Source: a candidate division TM6 bacterium GW2011_GWF2_37_49
Lineage (GTDB): Bacteria > Babelota > Babeliae > Babelales > RVW-14
Reading direction: 5' to 3'
Assembly: GCA_000989955.1 (NCBI GenBank)
Contig: LBTE01000006.1
Location: forward strand, 183,944 to 247,943
Length of the DNA stretch: 64,000 nucleotides
The notes below the pieces were generated by a model. The model worked only from the letters and a program-made list of their open reading frames with translations, made no database searches and was not told the origin of the DNA. Positions 35,124-44,097 of this stretch are shown in pieces (positions within the stretch are counted from its first letter, which is position 1; every line of letters starts with the position of its first letter). Made by a program: the position numbers and the translations under genes.

Positions 35124-36348
35124 TGATTACATCACTGCCATTGATATTGGGACAACAAAGATTGTTGTTTTGATTTCAACAGTTAATTCTGATGGTAGTT
35201 TTGAGATCACCGGCGTAGGCCAAAGTCCATCTTACGGGCTAAAAAAGGGAGTGGTGGTTAATATCGGCCAGACTGTTGGGGCTGTCAAAAAAGCCTTAAA
35301 GCAGGCGGAAGAAATGGCTGGAATTAAAGTGGAATCAGCATGCGTAGGTATTTCTGGAGGCCATATAAAATCTTTTAATTCTACCGGGGTTGTAGCCATT
35401 AAAGGACATGAGGTTTCGCAATCAGATATTGACCGAGTGATCGAAGCGGCAAAGGCAATTGCTATTCCGCAAGATCAAGAAATCATTCACATTTTGCCGC
35501 AGTATTTTAAAGTTGATGGGCAGGACTATGTGTTAGATTCCATGGGAATGTTTGGAGTTAGGCTTGAGGCACAGGTGCACATAATCACAGGCTCAATTGC
35601 CTCTGCTCAAAACATAATTAAGTCCTGCGAATTAAGTGGCATCAAAGTTTCAGAAATTGTTCTTGAGCAGTTGGCTTCAGCAAATGCAGTGCTTACGCCG
35701 TTTGAAAAAGAGATGGGTGCAGGCATTCTTGACATTGGCGGCGGTACCTCAGATTTTGCAATTTATAAAGATGGTCGCATTCGATATTCTAAAGTTATTC
35801 CGATTGCCGGTAACCATTTTACTAGCGATTTAGCTCTTGGGCTCGGCATTCCAACCTCTAAGGCTGAGGACATAAAAAAACGTTTTGGTACAGTTTCTCT
35901 TGATAAAATACTATGTTTACAAAATAAAACAGAAGATGTTGATCTTGGTTTTGATGGTGGTGTAAAATCAATTGAACTTAGTGCGGCAAGCGAAATTTTA
36001 CGATTTAGAGCAGAAGAAATTTTTGAAATTATTTTTGATGATCTACTTGAAATGCGATTAAAGAATTTAATGCCTGCAGGGCTGGTTTTGACTGGCGGCG
36101 GTGGACTTTTGGACGGAATTCAGGAGATTGCTTCAAAACGGCTTGATATGCCTGTACGAATCGGTATACCGCAGTGCCAGACCGATTCAATTCCTGATCT
36201 ACTTAGAAGTCCGGCCTACTCAACCGGGTTTGGTTTGCTGCTACACTCAATGGGCTTGGTTGACGGTAAAGAGTTTTTTTCAGGTGACAAATCGACGATT
36301 GGAAAGATATTTAAAAAGATGAAGTCTTGGATTTATGATTTTTTATAG
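35104..36348 (+). CDS. ftsA: Cell division protein FtsA
   Basis: Actin-like ATPase that tethers FtsZ to the membrane. Actin-fold signatures are present: phosphate 1 AIDIGTTKIVVL (about residues 9-20), the 1C subdomain with GISGGHIKSFNS and HILPQYF, phosphate 2 AGILDIGGGTSDFAIY, and the adenosine motif LTGGGGLLDGI. The C-terminus MKSWIYDFL is amphipathic, as expected for the membrane-targeting helix. The start is ATG 35104 with AGGA upstream; an in-frame TTG at 35080 is less likely. ftsZ follows 36 bp later. Confidence 0.95.
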   Translation: MKKKLFNDYITAIDIGTTKIVVLISTVNSDGSFEITGVGQSPSYGLKKGVVVNIGQTVGAVKKALKQAEEMAGIKVESACVGISGGHIKSFNSTGVVAIKGHEVSQSDIDRVIEAAKAIAIPQDQEIIHILPQYFKVDGQDYVLDSMGMFGVRLEAQVHIITGSIASAQNIIKSCELSGIKVSEIVLEQLASANAVLTPFEKEMGAGILDIGGGTSDFAIYKDGRIRYSKVIPIAGNHFTSDLALGLGIPTSKAEDIKKRFGTVSLDKILCLQNKTEDVDLGFDGGVKSIELSAASEILRFRAEEIFEIIFDDLLEMRLKNLMPAGLVLTGGGGLLDGIQEIASKRLDMPVRIGIPQCQTDSIPDLLRSPAYSTGFGLLLHSMGLVDGKEFFSGDKSTIGKIFKKMKSWIYDFL

Positions 36349-36384
36349 AGCATGGACTTAGAACAATATTTGAAGGAGTTGAGG

Positions 36385-37593
36385 ATGATTGAATTAAACT
36401 TAGAAGAAGAGATTTGTAAATTTGGCGCTACAATCAAAGTTATGGGTATTGGCGGTGCTGGTGGAAATGCCGTCAACAGCATGATTACAAGTAACCATTT
36501 TTCAGATATCGAATTTATTGTAGCAAATACCGATTTACAGGCACTAAAACAATCTCCAGCTCCTTGCAAAATTCAGCTGGGCGCAAAGATAACCAAAGGT
36601 TTGGGTGCTGGCGCAAACCCAGATCTTGGCAGAAAGGCGGCAGAAGAGGATTTAGAGTCTGTCATACAAAATCTGAATAACACAGATATTCTATTTTTAA
36701 CAGCAGGGTTGGGAGGAGGCACAGGAACCGGAGCGCTTCCAGTCATTGTCAGGGCAGCCAAAGATCTTGGAATATTGACGATAGCTGTTGTCACAAAGCC
36801 ATTTTTGTTTGAAGGTCGTAGACGTTTAAAATTTGCAACCGAAGCCATCGAAACATTGCGCGGTTCGGTTGATACTTTGATTGTTGTTCCCAACCAAAAA
36901 TTGCTTGAGGTCTCAGATACGAATATTTCGATGCTTGACGCGTTTGCTAAGTCTGATGATATTTTAAATCAAGCAATCAAAGGTATTTCAGACATAATTG
37001 CCAAGCCCGGTCATATCAATGTTGATTTTGCCGATGTTCGTACAATCATGAAAGATACAGGCATGGCGATTATGGGCATTGGTCGCGCCAGTGGTCCAAA
37101 TCGAGCCAAGGACGCAGCTCTTGCGGCTATCAATTCTCAGCTTCTTGAGAACACAAATATTCGTGGAGCCAAGGGCGTTCTGGTTAATATCACAGGCGAC
37201 TCTGCGCTAGGGCTACAAGAAATTTGTGCAGCCACAAGCTTTGTTAGCGAGATGGTTAGCGAAGATGCAAATATTATTTTTGGAACAGTTATCGATGAAA
37301 GCATGGGCGATGAAGTAGCTGTCACTGTTATTGCCACAGGCTTTGAAAATGCCCAGCCTGCAACGGTTGCCAGTTCTCCTGCCATAACCATCAGTCAAGA
37401 GATAAAAACAGCTCCTGTCGCAGAAACAGCTGTTGCTGAAAAATCTGTTAAGATTGCAACCATGATTCATGAAGACGATCTTCTTGAATGTGCCGCTGAT
37501 GTGAAGGAAGGTAAAATAGATTTGGACGACTTTGATGCACCAACATTTTTGCGTAAGAAAATGGAAAGCGAGGCAAGGTCACATCAAAATTAG
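36385..37593 (+). CDS. ftsZ: Cell division GTPase FtsZ
   Basis: Tubulin-like GTPase forming the division ring. The GTP-binding domain has GIGGAGGNAVNSM, NTDLQAL, the tubulin signature GGGTGTG (in AGLGGGTGTGALP) and the T7 loop NVDFADVRTIM. A linker of about 50 residues (from about 330) is followed by a C-terminal DLDDFDAPTFLRKK, the conserved peptide that contacts FtsA. ATG 36385 was chosen because AAGGAG lies 6 nt upstream. An in-frame ATG at 36352 would add 11 residues. A strong terminator follows. Presence of a full ftsQAZ set is notable, because several intracellular lineages lack ftsZ. Confidence 0.96.
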   Translation: MIELNLEEEICKFGATIKVMGIGGAGGNAVNSMITSNHFSDIEFIVANTDLQALKQSPAPCKIQLGAKITKGLGAGANPDLGRKAAEEDLESVIQNLNNTDILFLTAGLGGGTGTGALPVIVRAAKDLGILTIAVVTKPFLFEGRRRLKFATEAIETLRGSVDTLIVVPNQKLLEVSDTNISMLDAFAKSDDILNQAIKGISDIIAKPGHINVDFADVRTIMKDTGMAIMGIGRASGPNRAKDAALAAINSQLLENTNIRGAKGVLVNITGDSALGLQEICAATSFVSEMVSEDANIIFGTVIDESMGDEVAVTVIATGFENAQPATVASSPAITISQEIKTAPVAETAVAEKSVKIATMIHEDDLLECAADVKEGKIDLDDFDAPTFLRKKMESEARSHQN

Positions 37594-37608
37594 TTTGCAT
37601 GAAATTAA

Positions 37609-37644
37609 AAAGAGGCTCGATACATCGCAGTACCGAGCCTCTTT
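37609..37644. terminator. Strong bidirectional terminator between ftsZ and a convergent gene
   Basis: AAAGAGGCTCG (37609-37619) pairs perfectly with CGAGCCTCTTT (37634-37644) over a 14-nt loop. On the minus strand it is followed by TTTTTAATTT, on the plus strand by a shorter T run. It serves ftsZ and the convergent secreted-protein gene. Confidence 0.88.
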
Positions 37645-37673
37645 GATTACCAATCTAAAATTTATTCGTCAAG

Positions 37674-38513
37674 CTATTTTTTCAAATCGAGAGCATCTTT
37701 GATATCGGCAAGAGCTACTGATATTTTTTGTTTGTTCAAATAATCAACGCCTTCGGTAAGAGCCATGGATAAAGCGAAATATGCAAATGCGTTAGGAATC
37801 AATGTTCCGGCGTTATATATGTAAGACTTTTTGATTAAGTCAAATGTCGTTTTATTGAACTTAAGTTCTGCGATGCCAACAAATGGAATGAATAGGCCAG
37901 TACAATATCGTAAACCAGCCTCATATCTGTTATCTAAAATCAACTCACACCGCGATATTGTGGCAAGTAAAATTGCAACTGCACGTAAAATTCTTGCTGA
38001 TGTCGATTTTTTAATATTTTTTAATTTACTTTCTAATGCCGTAAAATCACATTTAATTTTATTCAAATCAAGCATTTCTATCGTTTCGTTTTTGCGTAAT
38101 AAATTGCATGTGGCTCTTGCAAGTGTTATGCCGGCGTAGGCGATCGAGGTGTTTGTAAAAGCTTTTTGTATCATTCGTTGTTTTGTATTCCGTGTAGTTT
38201 TTTCACTTATTATCCCTGTCAGTGCTGCAATTAAAGCAGAAGATATGAATATCAAGGACTCTTTGCCAAGCTCATTTGTCGTCGATGGTGATTGAATGCT
38301 GGAAAGCTCTTTGATTAAATCTTCAATTTTTGAGTCACTTAAAACATTTGATTCGCCATCTGCAGCTGGATCGCTGATAACGGCTTGTTCACTTGCTGTT
38401 TGGCTTGATAAGTCAATGCTAGGCTCTGTTACGGCTACCTCTTCGGTCATGGCAGAAAGCTGCATAACACAAGCCAAAATTAATGACATCGATAAATACT
38501 TTAAATATTTCAT
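37674..38513 (-). CDS. Secreted or membrane protein of unknown function
   Basis: 279 residues with a signal peptide (SLILACVMQLSAM, about 8-22), a Thr/Ser/Glu-rich low-complexity stretch (24-75), then several hydrophobic segments: SLIFISSALIAALTGII, SIAYAGITLARATC, ILRAVAILLATI and IPNAFAYFALSMAL. It may be a multi-pass membrane protein. No family is recognised. GGAG lies 5 nt before ATG 38513. It is convergent with ftsZ across the terminator at 37609-37644. Confidence 0.65.
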   Translation of the reverse strand: MKYLKYLSMSLILACVMQLSAMTEEVAVTEPSIDLSSQTASEQAVISDPAADGESNVLSDSKIEDLIKELSSIQSPSTTNELGKESLIFISSALIAALTGIISEKTTRNTKQRMIQKAFTNTSIAYAGITLARATCNLLRKNETIEMLDLNKIKCDFTALESKLKNIKKSTSARILRAVAILLATISRCELILDNRYEAGLRYCTGLFIPFVGIAELKFNKTTFDLIKKSYIYNAGTLIPNAFAYFALSMALTEGVDYLNKQKISVALADIKDALDLKK

Positions 38514-38562
38514 AACAACTCCGAAATTTTACTTTTAATGTGCGCGCTTCTAAAACAACATT

Positions 38563-38654
38563 GATTGATAGTATAACTCAGAGATTGAGTAACGCAAGGG
38601 GCCTGTTGTGGACGCACTTTGTTGTAAAAGGCATTGAATTTTTTCAGTCTGTAA
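38563..38654 (-). repeat. Intergenic repeat, D-type copy 1
   Basis: Shares GATTGATAGTAYAACTCA, TTGAGTAACGCAAGG and CATTGAATTYTTTCAG with 42196-42273. Its CATTGAATT block also matches the CTTATTGAATTCTTGG block of the A-type copies. It directly abuts a B-type element, forming a composite in the 450-bp gap 38514-38963. Confidence 0.7.
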
Positions 38655-38702
38655 CGCAAAATCTCGAGCTTGGGCTGTCCGTAGTACTGATAGTAAAATT
38701 CA

Positions 38703-38961
38703 TACCTAAAATAAAGCTTTTTGCGTTTGGTTGTAAATCTACGATTGGAAGCTAGCTGTAAATAACGGTGGCATTTTTCCTTATTTTGAAAATTTTAATT
38801 CGGCAAGCCACATCCAATCGCATGTTGCTGGCGGGGTCTAAAAAATTATCATTTTCTTTGTAGCTCTGATGAATAGCCGCATACGAGAAGCCATGGTCGA
38901 TGTATCAATCTGCCTATGCATGTTTTGGAATGGAGCAATGTTTGGTAGATTTTAAAATTAG
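38703..38961 (-). repeat. Intergenic repeat, B-type copy 3
   Basis: About 259 bp matching 52152-52414 and 15627-15887. It carries an extra segment around 38803-38813 (TTTTAATTCGG) that is also recognisable in copy 2. It ends 2 bp before the yraN stop codon, so it acts as that gene's 3' flank. Confidence 0.88.
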
Positions 38962-38963
38962 AT

Positions 38964-39317
38964 TTACAGCGAAAAAGCGTTTGGAATGTAAGTTACTTCA
39001 GGGTTATTGCCTTTGAATGTTACGGTGGCTACGTCAAATCTTAAAACATGTTCGAATAAGCTGAATTTGAGCGCAAAATTTTTGGCTGTTTTAATCATCT
39101 TTAACTGCTTTGTTTTGGTTACAACCATGCTAGTCGGAAAATATTCATTGATTCTGGTTTTTACTTCTACAAATGCGACAACTTCATTTTTTTGAGCAAT
39201 TAGATCAATTTCTCCGCATCTACACGTGAAATTTTGAGCTAAGATTTTGAAACCGTTCTCTTTTAGCAATTTTGCGACTATTTCTTCTCCAGTATCTCCA
39301 AGATGTTTATTATTCAT
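38964..39317 (-). CDS. yraN: YraN family (UPF0102) endonuclease-like protein
   Basis: 117 residues with the PD-(D/E)xK-like core of the family: GDTGEEIVAKLLKENGFKILAQN at the N-terminus, then GEIDLIAQKNEVVAFVEVKTR, where the Asp, Glu and Lys are the putative metal and catalytic residues. The family's role is poorly defined, with links to DNA uptake or recombination. It lies 21 bp after bamD on the same strand. Its stop codon is bordered by a B-type repeat. Confidence 0.9.
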   Translation of the reverse strand: MNNKHLGDTGEEIVAKLLKENGFKILAQNFTCRCGEIDLIAQKNEVVAFVEVKTRINEYFPTSMVVTKTKQLKMIKTAKNFALKFSLFEHVLRFDVATVTFKGNNPEVTYIPNAFSL

Positions 39318-39338
39318 ATTAATATCAAATATTAAAGC

Positions 39339-40097
39339 TTAAAAAAAGAATGTTGGTTCTGTGATTAACGCCTTTGCCATGTGTGAATACTTAGACTCTG
39401 GGTAATCACGCGATAATTTGATCAGTGTTTCGTTTAGATGGTCCTGATTTTTTTCTTTTTTAGCCAGCTGGCACTTCATGTAAAGCAGTCGGGCATCAAG
39501 GTCTTTATCTTTTGGCAGGTATTCCTTTTCAAGGTATTTTAGCCTGTTATTTGCAGCTTGGTATTTACCCTTTTTTAAGTAAAAATTGAATACGTAAATT
39601 TCTTTATCAATCAACTTTTGTTGACAGGTATGCTGTATGTCCCGAACATCCTTTTGATACTTTGTGTACGATGGGTTTTGCAAGTACTCATCGCAAAGAT
39701 TAGAGGCTTCAAGCGTTGTTGTTTGATCGCAGTCCATTTTTAATGTTTGATAAAATTTAGATTTAATTGCTCGATATTTTGCAATTTCGGCACTTTTGTC
39801 TGATGGATAGAACTGGTTGTAATGGTTATAAAGCTCGTACGCTGATGGAAAGCGTCCAATCTTAAAATATGCCTGAGCTAGTGCGAGTTTATACTTTGCT
39901 ATATCTGGACGGTCAGAAAATCTTGCAATTATGCATTCCAGCGCATCAGCTGCGTCGTTGTACTGCTTTTTCTTCAATGCTGTCTGTGTATTAGATTTTA
40001 GCTCTTCAAACGTTAAATTTTCTTTGCTCTTCTGCTTTGCGCACCCGCAAATTGATAGAGTTGAAATGGCGATAGCAATATATAATAATTTTTTCAT
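39339..40097 (-). CDS. bamD: BamD-like outer-membrane assembly lipoprotein (TPR repeats)
   Basis: Lipoprotein partner of BamA in folding outer-membrane proteins. The signal peptide MKKLLYIAIAISTLSICGC ends in a lipobox cysteine at 19. About four to five TPR-like helical pairs follow: YNDAADALECIIARFSDRP, AKYKLALAQAYFKIGRFPSA, QAANNRLKYLEKEY and ETLIKLSRDYPESKYS. At 252 residues it matches BamD. ATG 40097 was chosen; a GTG at 40112 is in frame, but AAGGCAGAG overlaps it and suits the ATG. It stands between sppA and yraN on the same strand, with the sppA terminator upstream. Confidence 0.87.
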   Translation of the reverse strand: MKKLLYIAIAISTLSICGCAKQKSKENLTFEELKSNTQTALKKKQYNDAADALECIIARFSDRPDIAKYKLALAQAYFKIGRFPSAYELYNHYNQFYPSDKSAEIAKYRAIKSKFYQTLKMDCDQTTTLEASNLCDEYLQNPSYTKYQKDVRDIQHTCQQKLIDKEIYVFNFYLKKGKYQAANNRLKYLEKEYLPKDKDLDARLLYMKCQLAKKEKNQDHLNETLIKLSRDYPESKYSHMAKALITEPTFFF

Positions 40098-40185
40098 TTT
40101 CTCTGCCTTCACTTACGTTAGTGTGGTGTACCTTATTTAATAAGTTAAGTTTAGCGATTTATTCTCTTTTTGAAAGTGGCTAAAA

Positions 40186-40222
40186 CAGAAAACCCCGCAA
40201 TTTAGCATCGCAGGGTTTTCTG
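40186..40222 (-). terminator. Intrinsic terminator after sppA
   Basis: CAGAAAACCCCGC pairs with GCAGGGTTTTCTG with one mismatch, and the minus-strand copy is followed by TTTTAG. It lies 18 bp past the sppA stop. It probably separates the rubredoxin-sppA transcript from bamD-yraN. Confidence 0.78.
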
Positions 40223-40239
40223 TCTGAAATTTTATTTTC

Positions 40240-41193
40240 TTAGTTTATATTGATAGAGCTGTTTTGAAGGGCTTGGTGTTGCAAAAATTGAGAATAAACT
40301 TCACTTGCGAATGTTGCGATTTTGCCTGATATTTTACTTTCGGTCTCATATTCTTCATCTTCGCCACCGCCTAAAAGTTTATATATATTTGAAGGACGCT
40401 TTGGTTTGATGAGTTTGACTTCACCATCAATTTTGGCAAGCCTCTTCATTTCATCGATTCCATCCTGCAAATTGCCAAATCGGTCGACCAATTTTAGTTT
40501 CAGGGCTTGAGTTCCGGTAAAGATCTTACCATCGGCCCACTTTTCAGCGTCTTTTACTGATAAAAACCTTGATTCTGCAACATCTTTTACAAATTGAGAG
40601 TAAGTGTCGTCAGATAATTTTTGCAAGTAAACGTTTTCTTCTGAACTGGCAGGCTTTAATGGAGATCCGGCTGTTTTATATTTACCTGATTGAATGTAGC
40701 TAAACCTGATTTTCCATGAATCCAAAAGCTCTTTTACGTTTGGAAGTTCTAGTATAACGCCTACACTACCAACAAGCGATGAAGGGTTGCAGATAATTTT
40801 GTTCGCTGGAGCCGCTATGTAATATGCTGCTGAAGCGCAAAGATTTTCAACAACGATAACTACAGGTTTTTTTTGTTTAAATTTTTTAAGCTCGGCATAT
40901 ATTGCTTGTGCGGTTCCTGGCATACCACCCGGGCTGTTGATGCTGACGATAAGGCCTTTGACGGCGTCATCCTTTGAAAATTTTTCAATATATTTCAGAT
41001 AAAAACTAGAATCTGTTAGCACACCGTTAATTTTTAGATGACCAACTTCAACTTTCGGGTGCATGCTCGTGGAATAAGCGTCTCTGATGCTTGAAATGAC
41101 AAACGGAGCAAATTGTAGGACTAATAAAACCCAAAAAAGGTTTTTGACGTAGTAAAAAAATGTATCGAATTTTTCCCTGAGCGATGTTTTCAT
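40240..41193 (-). CDS. sppA: Signal peptide peptidase SppA (S49 family, short form)
   Basis: Membrane-bound serine protease degrading leftover signal peptides. One N-terminal membrane helix (about 17-37) precedes a single S49 domain. Visible landmarks are INSPGG (about 86-91), the nucleophile serine in ENLCASAAYYIA and the catalytic lysine in SGKYKTAGSPLK. VGSVGVI is conserved. At 317 residues it corresponds to the single-domain bacterial type, not the duplicated E. coli form. A rubredoxin gene lies 28 bp upstream on the same strand. Confidence 0.93.
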   Translation of the reverse strand: MKTSLREKFDTFFYYVKNLFWVLLVLQFAPFVISSIRDAYSTSMHPKVEVGHLKINGVLTDSSFYLKYIEKFSKDDAVKGLIVSINSPGGMPGTAQAIYAELKKFKQKKPVVIVVENLCASAAYYIAAPANKIICNPSSLVGSVGVILELPNVKELLDSWKIRFSYIQSGKYKTAGSPLKPASSEENVYLQKLSDDTYSQFVKDVAESRFLSVKDAEKWADGKIFTGTQALKLKLVDRFGNLQDGIDEMKRLAKIDGEVKLIKPKRPSNIYKLLGGGEDEEYETESKISGKIATFASEVYSQFLQHQALQNSSININ

Positions 41194-41221
41194 GTTTCTC
41201 CAAAATTATAAAATAAATATA

Positions 41222-41416
41222 TTATTTTTGCGAAGCCGATGTGTCTGGCACTCTGTCTGACTGAGTTTCGTTGAATAAATCTGGGGGTACACCACATTCC
41301 GGACACGTCCAATCGTTGGGAAGTTCTTCAAAATTTAATGGCAAATTTCCCACAGTTTTTTCTGCCGATTCATCGTCATACAAATACCCGCAAACCGAAC
41401 ATATGTAGACTTTCAT
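41222..41416 (-). CDS. Rubredoxin
   Basis: A 64-residue one-iron electron carrier. Four cysteines in two pairs hold the iron: CSVCGYLYD (Cys6, Cys9) and CPECGVPP (Cys38, Cys41), with the typical WTCPECG context. Length and spacing are canonical, with a short C-terminal extension. It usually serves oxidative-stress reductases or other oxidoreductases, none of which is nearby. It precedes sppA on the same strand. Confidence 0.95.
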   Translation of the reverse strand: MKVYICSVCGYLYDDESAEKTVGNLPLNFEELPNDWTCPECGVPPDLFNETQSDRVPDTSASQK

Positions 41417-41515
41417 ATTTTAACCATAATTTTTGCTAGATCAACAGTAAATTACAACATTTGCTGCTGATACTATACATTAAAATATGACAATTTATCA
41501 AAGTATTTATAATAA

Positions 41516-41992
41516 TTAAATTAGTTGAAATTGCGAAGCATTCATCGATTCACTGTAGATGTGTCGACCTTTGTCGTTAGGATCTTTATAAGTGATTGAT
41601 ATTTGGTCAGAGTGTTTGTTGAATTTAATTTGAATAATTTTGTTTATTTGGTGCGTGTCTTCATTTAAAAAGCTTTCCTTGCTGTATGTCGGTTTTTTTC
41701 TGTAATTATCAAAATATTTTTTGGTCTCTTTTGAAATTACTTTTTCGCCATTACATCTATAAGTGCAGCAGACAGATGACAATTTTCCGCCTGGATTTTC
41801 TAAGCTAGTCCTTATATCTTTGATTGCATTATTTATGAGTGCATTATTCGTTTTAAATTTAGGTGCCTGATTGGATTCGTTATTCTCAATAATGTTGATG
41901 CTCGGCTTGGATTTTGTGGATAGCTCCATCCCTGCTATCAAAAAGATTAAGTTGATAACCAACAAAATTTTAAATTTATTTAAGTACTTCAT
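41516..41992 (-). CDS. Small secreted protein of unknown function
   Basis: 158 residues from ATG 41992, where AGGA lies 7 nt upstream; a TTG two codons earlier is possible. The signal peptide is FKILLVINLIFLIAGMELST. The mature part has two adjacent cysteines (SSVCCTYRC) and a C-terminal beta-rich segment (NKHSDQISITYKDPNDK). No family is recognised. The 304 bp downstream of its promoter side (41999-42302) hold a D-type repeat and otherwise nothing identifiable. Confidence 0.6.
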   Translation of the reverse strand: MKYLNKFKILLVINLIFLIAGMELSTKSKPSINIIENNESNQAPKFKTNNALINNAIKDIRTSLENPGGKLSSVCCTYRCNGEKVISKETKKYFDNYRKKPTYSKESFLNEDTHQINKIIQIKFNKHSDQISITYKDPNDKGRHIYSESMNASQFQLI

Positions 41993-42195
41993 AAACAAAT
42001 CCTAACTTTAAATTTACTTATTTTTTAATTTTAAACCACTACAAGTAACGTTTAGAATATTTTTGAAATTAAGCTTATTTTTAAAGACTTTTAGCCTGAA
42101 TTATGATTACTCATACAATAACCATAAATTAATTCTTCGGTTTTGTCAAACCCATGTGCTGGTTGGGGTATATATGAGACTGATAGGCCTCCGAG

Positions 42196-42273
42196 GATTG
42201 ATAGTACAACTCAGGGGTTGAGTAACGCAAGGCCTGATGTGGACAAAAAACATTGAATTCTTTCAGTATATAA
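42196..42273 (-). repeat. Intergenic repeat, D-type copy 2
   Basis: About 78 bp matching 38563-38654. It lies about 30 bp downstream of the nurA stop in the same sense as the other copies relative to their upstream gene. Confidence 0.65.
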
Positions 42274-42302
42274 CTTTGTAGCCGACATCGACTTGTATTG
42301 AT

Positions 42303-43469
42303 CTAAAATACGGAATTATATTTTTTTAAACTTTTTTGGGACATTACAATTCTTTGCTTTAAAGATAAACTTTTTTTATTAAGCATATGATAAAAAAAGT
42401 CTCGATCAGCAGATCTGATAATTGCTTGCTCATGAGCCTCTGCAAGAGCAACTGGATAGCCGTTTCCCTTGATTGATTGATCTATAGCCGTTTTGCAGAT
42501 AAGGTTAAGGTGGTCTGAATTTTGCGATACCCAAAAAGGAAACTCCAGTCTTGCAATTTCATGCCCAACATTTATATACAAAAAACATGGCTTTAAATGC
42601 GCTGGATAAATGTCGACTATCTTTGACTTACTTTGAAACACAATCGTGCGTTCAAATTCGTTTAAAAATCTGCTGCATAAATGAGCATCCAAAACATTAT
42701 CCACAGCCTTACATGGAAAATCCTGATACAAGCTGTGACATGAAATGCAGTTTGCTCGTTCAAAGCGACAAAATCCAATTTTTGTTAAATTAACAAGCTC
42801 CCGGCTTTTGGACATGCTTATGTAACTGGCCATCGGAATATTGTGTTGATAAAAACCGTCTAAAGCCTGAATGTATTCATTTAAAAAATATTTTTTAACA
42901 GCTGAAGATTTGGCTTCAAGTTGCCAAAAAACCAAGCTTCCATCGAACAAGACAGTGAATGGCAAGTTGCATTGTCGATAGTTTTGGAATAACTGAATTG
43001 ATTTTTCTAAAGCAGACTTTAACTCAAACTCCTCACGCTTTAAATCAACAAGGTCTACGCTAAATGCCTCTTCCACGCCAGGAATTACTTGATCAGTTGT
43101 CAAAACTTGTGGCGCTGAGGTTAATATTGCCAGACTATTGTCGGCATATTCAAGTAAACAATGTCCGATATTTAACAAAACACAGTTAATGCCTGAAATA
43201 TGACGCTCTGGATAAATTTGCGATCCATCACTTGCCAAAACAGCATAATTCTTAAATTCAGGGTTTATTTTAATAATTTGATTAAAATCTTGCTGCCAGT
43301 CGGGCAATAGAAAAGAACTTTCGGATTCTATTACCCGTTTTTTAAATGTTGGTGCTTGCAAGATTTCTTGCCACTTTTCAAATGCAAGGTCAGTTTGGTT
43401 TTCGTTGGAAGTAAAAATCTTGGCGGATACGTTTTCAATTTCTTGAATAACCTTTGTACGATCAAGCAT
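42303..43469 (-). CDS. NurA-domain nuclease
   Basis: NurA nucleases work with the HerA translocase to resect DNA ends. Of the 388 residues, the NurA core is visible with ASDGSQIYPERH (first Asp of the metal site), VLFDGSLVFWQLE (second acidic site), and PAHLKPCFLYINVGHEIARLEFP followed by ALAEAHEQAIIR near the C-terminus. ATG 43469 was preferred over 43526 because it follows the usual family start and overlaps the upstream stop by 8 bp. It lies in the secA transcription unit. No HerA gene is in the window. Confidence 0.85.
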   Translation of the reverse strand: MLDRTKVIQEIENVSAKIFTSNENQTDLAFEKWQEILQAPTFKKRVIESESSFLLPDWQQDFNQIIKINPEFKNYAVLASDGSQIYPERHISGINCVLLNIGHCLLEYADNSLAILTSAPQVLTTDQVIPGVEEAFSVDLVDLKREEFELKSALEKSIQLFQNYRQCNLPFTVLFDGSLVFWQLEAKSSAVKKYFLNEYIQALDGFYQHNIPMASYISMSKSRELVNLTKIGFCRFERANCISCHSLYQDFPCKAVDNVLDAHLCSRFLNEFERTIVFQSKSKIVDIYPAHLKPCFLYINVGHEIARLEFPFWVSQNSDHLNLICKTAIDQSIKGNGYPVALAEAHEQAIIRSADRDFFYHMLNKKSLSLKQRIVMSQKSLKKYNSVF

Positions 43470-44091
43470 TTGATTTATTATTGTAAAGCAAAAATTGTAT
43501 GCAAAAAATAACAAAAAATATGACAACTCGCAACGCGCCCAAAATTGTTTGAATAGGCAACCACATAACCAAAGCCACGTATAACTCCATTATTCCAGCA
43601 ATCCCGGTTATGAGTAAAAACAAAAAGCTTATGCCGCGAACACTTTTTGAACTAGCAATTTTTATGACTAGAGGCAACTGACAAACAAAGCTAATAATAA
43701 AGAATGTCCAGCCTGTAATATTGCCAACCAGGCTGCAGTGGCCGACTGCGTAAGGTATCAAAACAATCGGAGCGGCTAAATTAATTGTATACATAAGCCA
43801 ATACCACTTTGAATCGGCCATTTTATCGTACCAAAGTCTTTGAAGAATCAAAATTAAAACAGATACAGTTTGAATAGGATAAAAAAATTGATACGCAGGA
43901 GGAAGTCCAACGCAAAATGCATAAAAAAGTAGTGCCTCTGACATATTTAAATAAGCCAACAAAAAGAGATCACTCAACCCTTTACCAGTTTTTAATTTAT
44001 AATTTGTAACAAACTGAGGAATAAAACAAACCGTATATAAAAACTGATAGACCCAGATTAAAGCGTTTGGATGAAATATCGATGTAATCAT
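43462..44091 (-). CDS. PQ-loop repeat membrane protein
   Basis: 209 residues with about seven hydrophobic helices. Two PQ-loop motifs occupy symmetric positions: CFIPQFVTNYKLKTGKGLSD (about residues 22-41) and CQLPLVIKIASSKSVRGISF. This 3+1+3 layout is that of SWEET/cystinosin/MtN3-like carriers, which transport sugars, amino acids or other small solutes. It sits 6 bp after secA and overlaps nurA by 8 bp. The context gives no hint of substrate. Bacterial PQ-loop proteins of this double-repeat length are less common than single-repeat SemiSWEETs. Confidence 0.78.
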   Translation of the reverse strand: MITSIFHPNALIWVYQFLYTVCFIPQFVTNYKLKTGKGLSDLFLLAYLNMSEALLFYAFCVGLPPAYQFFYPIQTVSVLILILQRLWYDKMADSKWYWLMYTINLAAPIVLIPYAVGHCSLVGNITGWTFFIISFVCQLPLVIKIASSKSVRGISFLFLLITGIAGIMELYVALVMWLPIQTILGALRVVIFFVIFCIQFLLYNNKSNA

Positions 44092-44097
44092 TTTTTA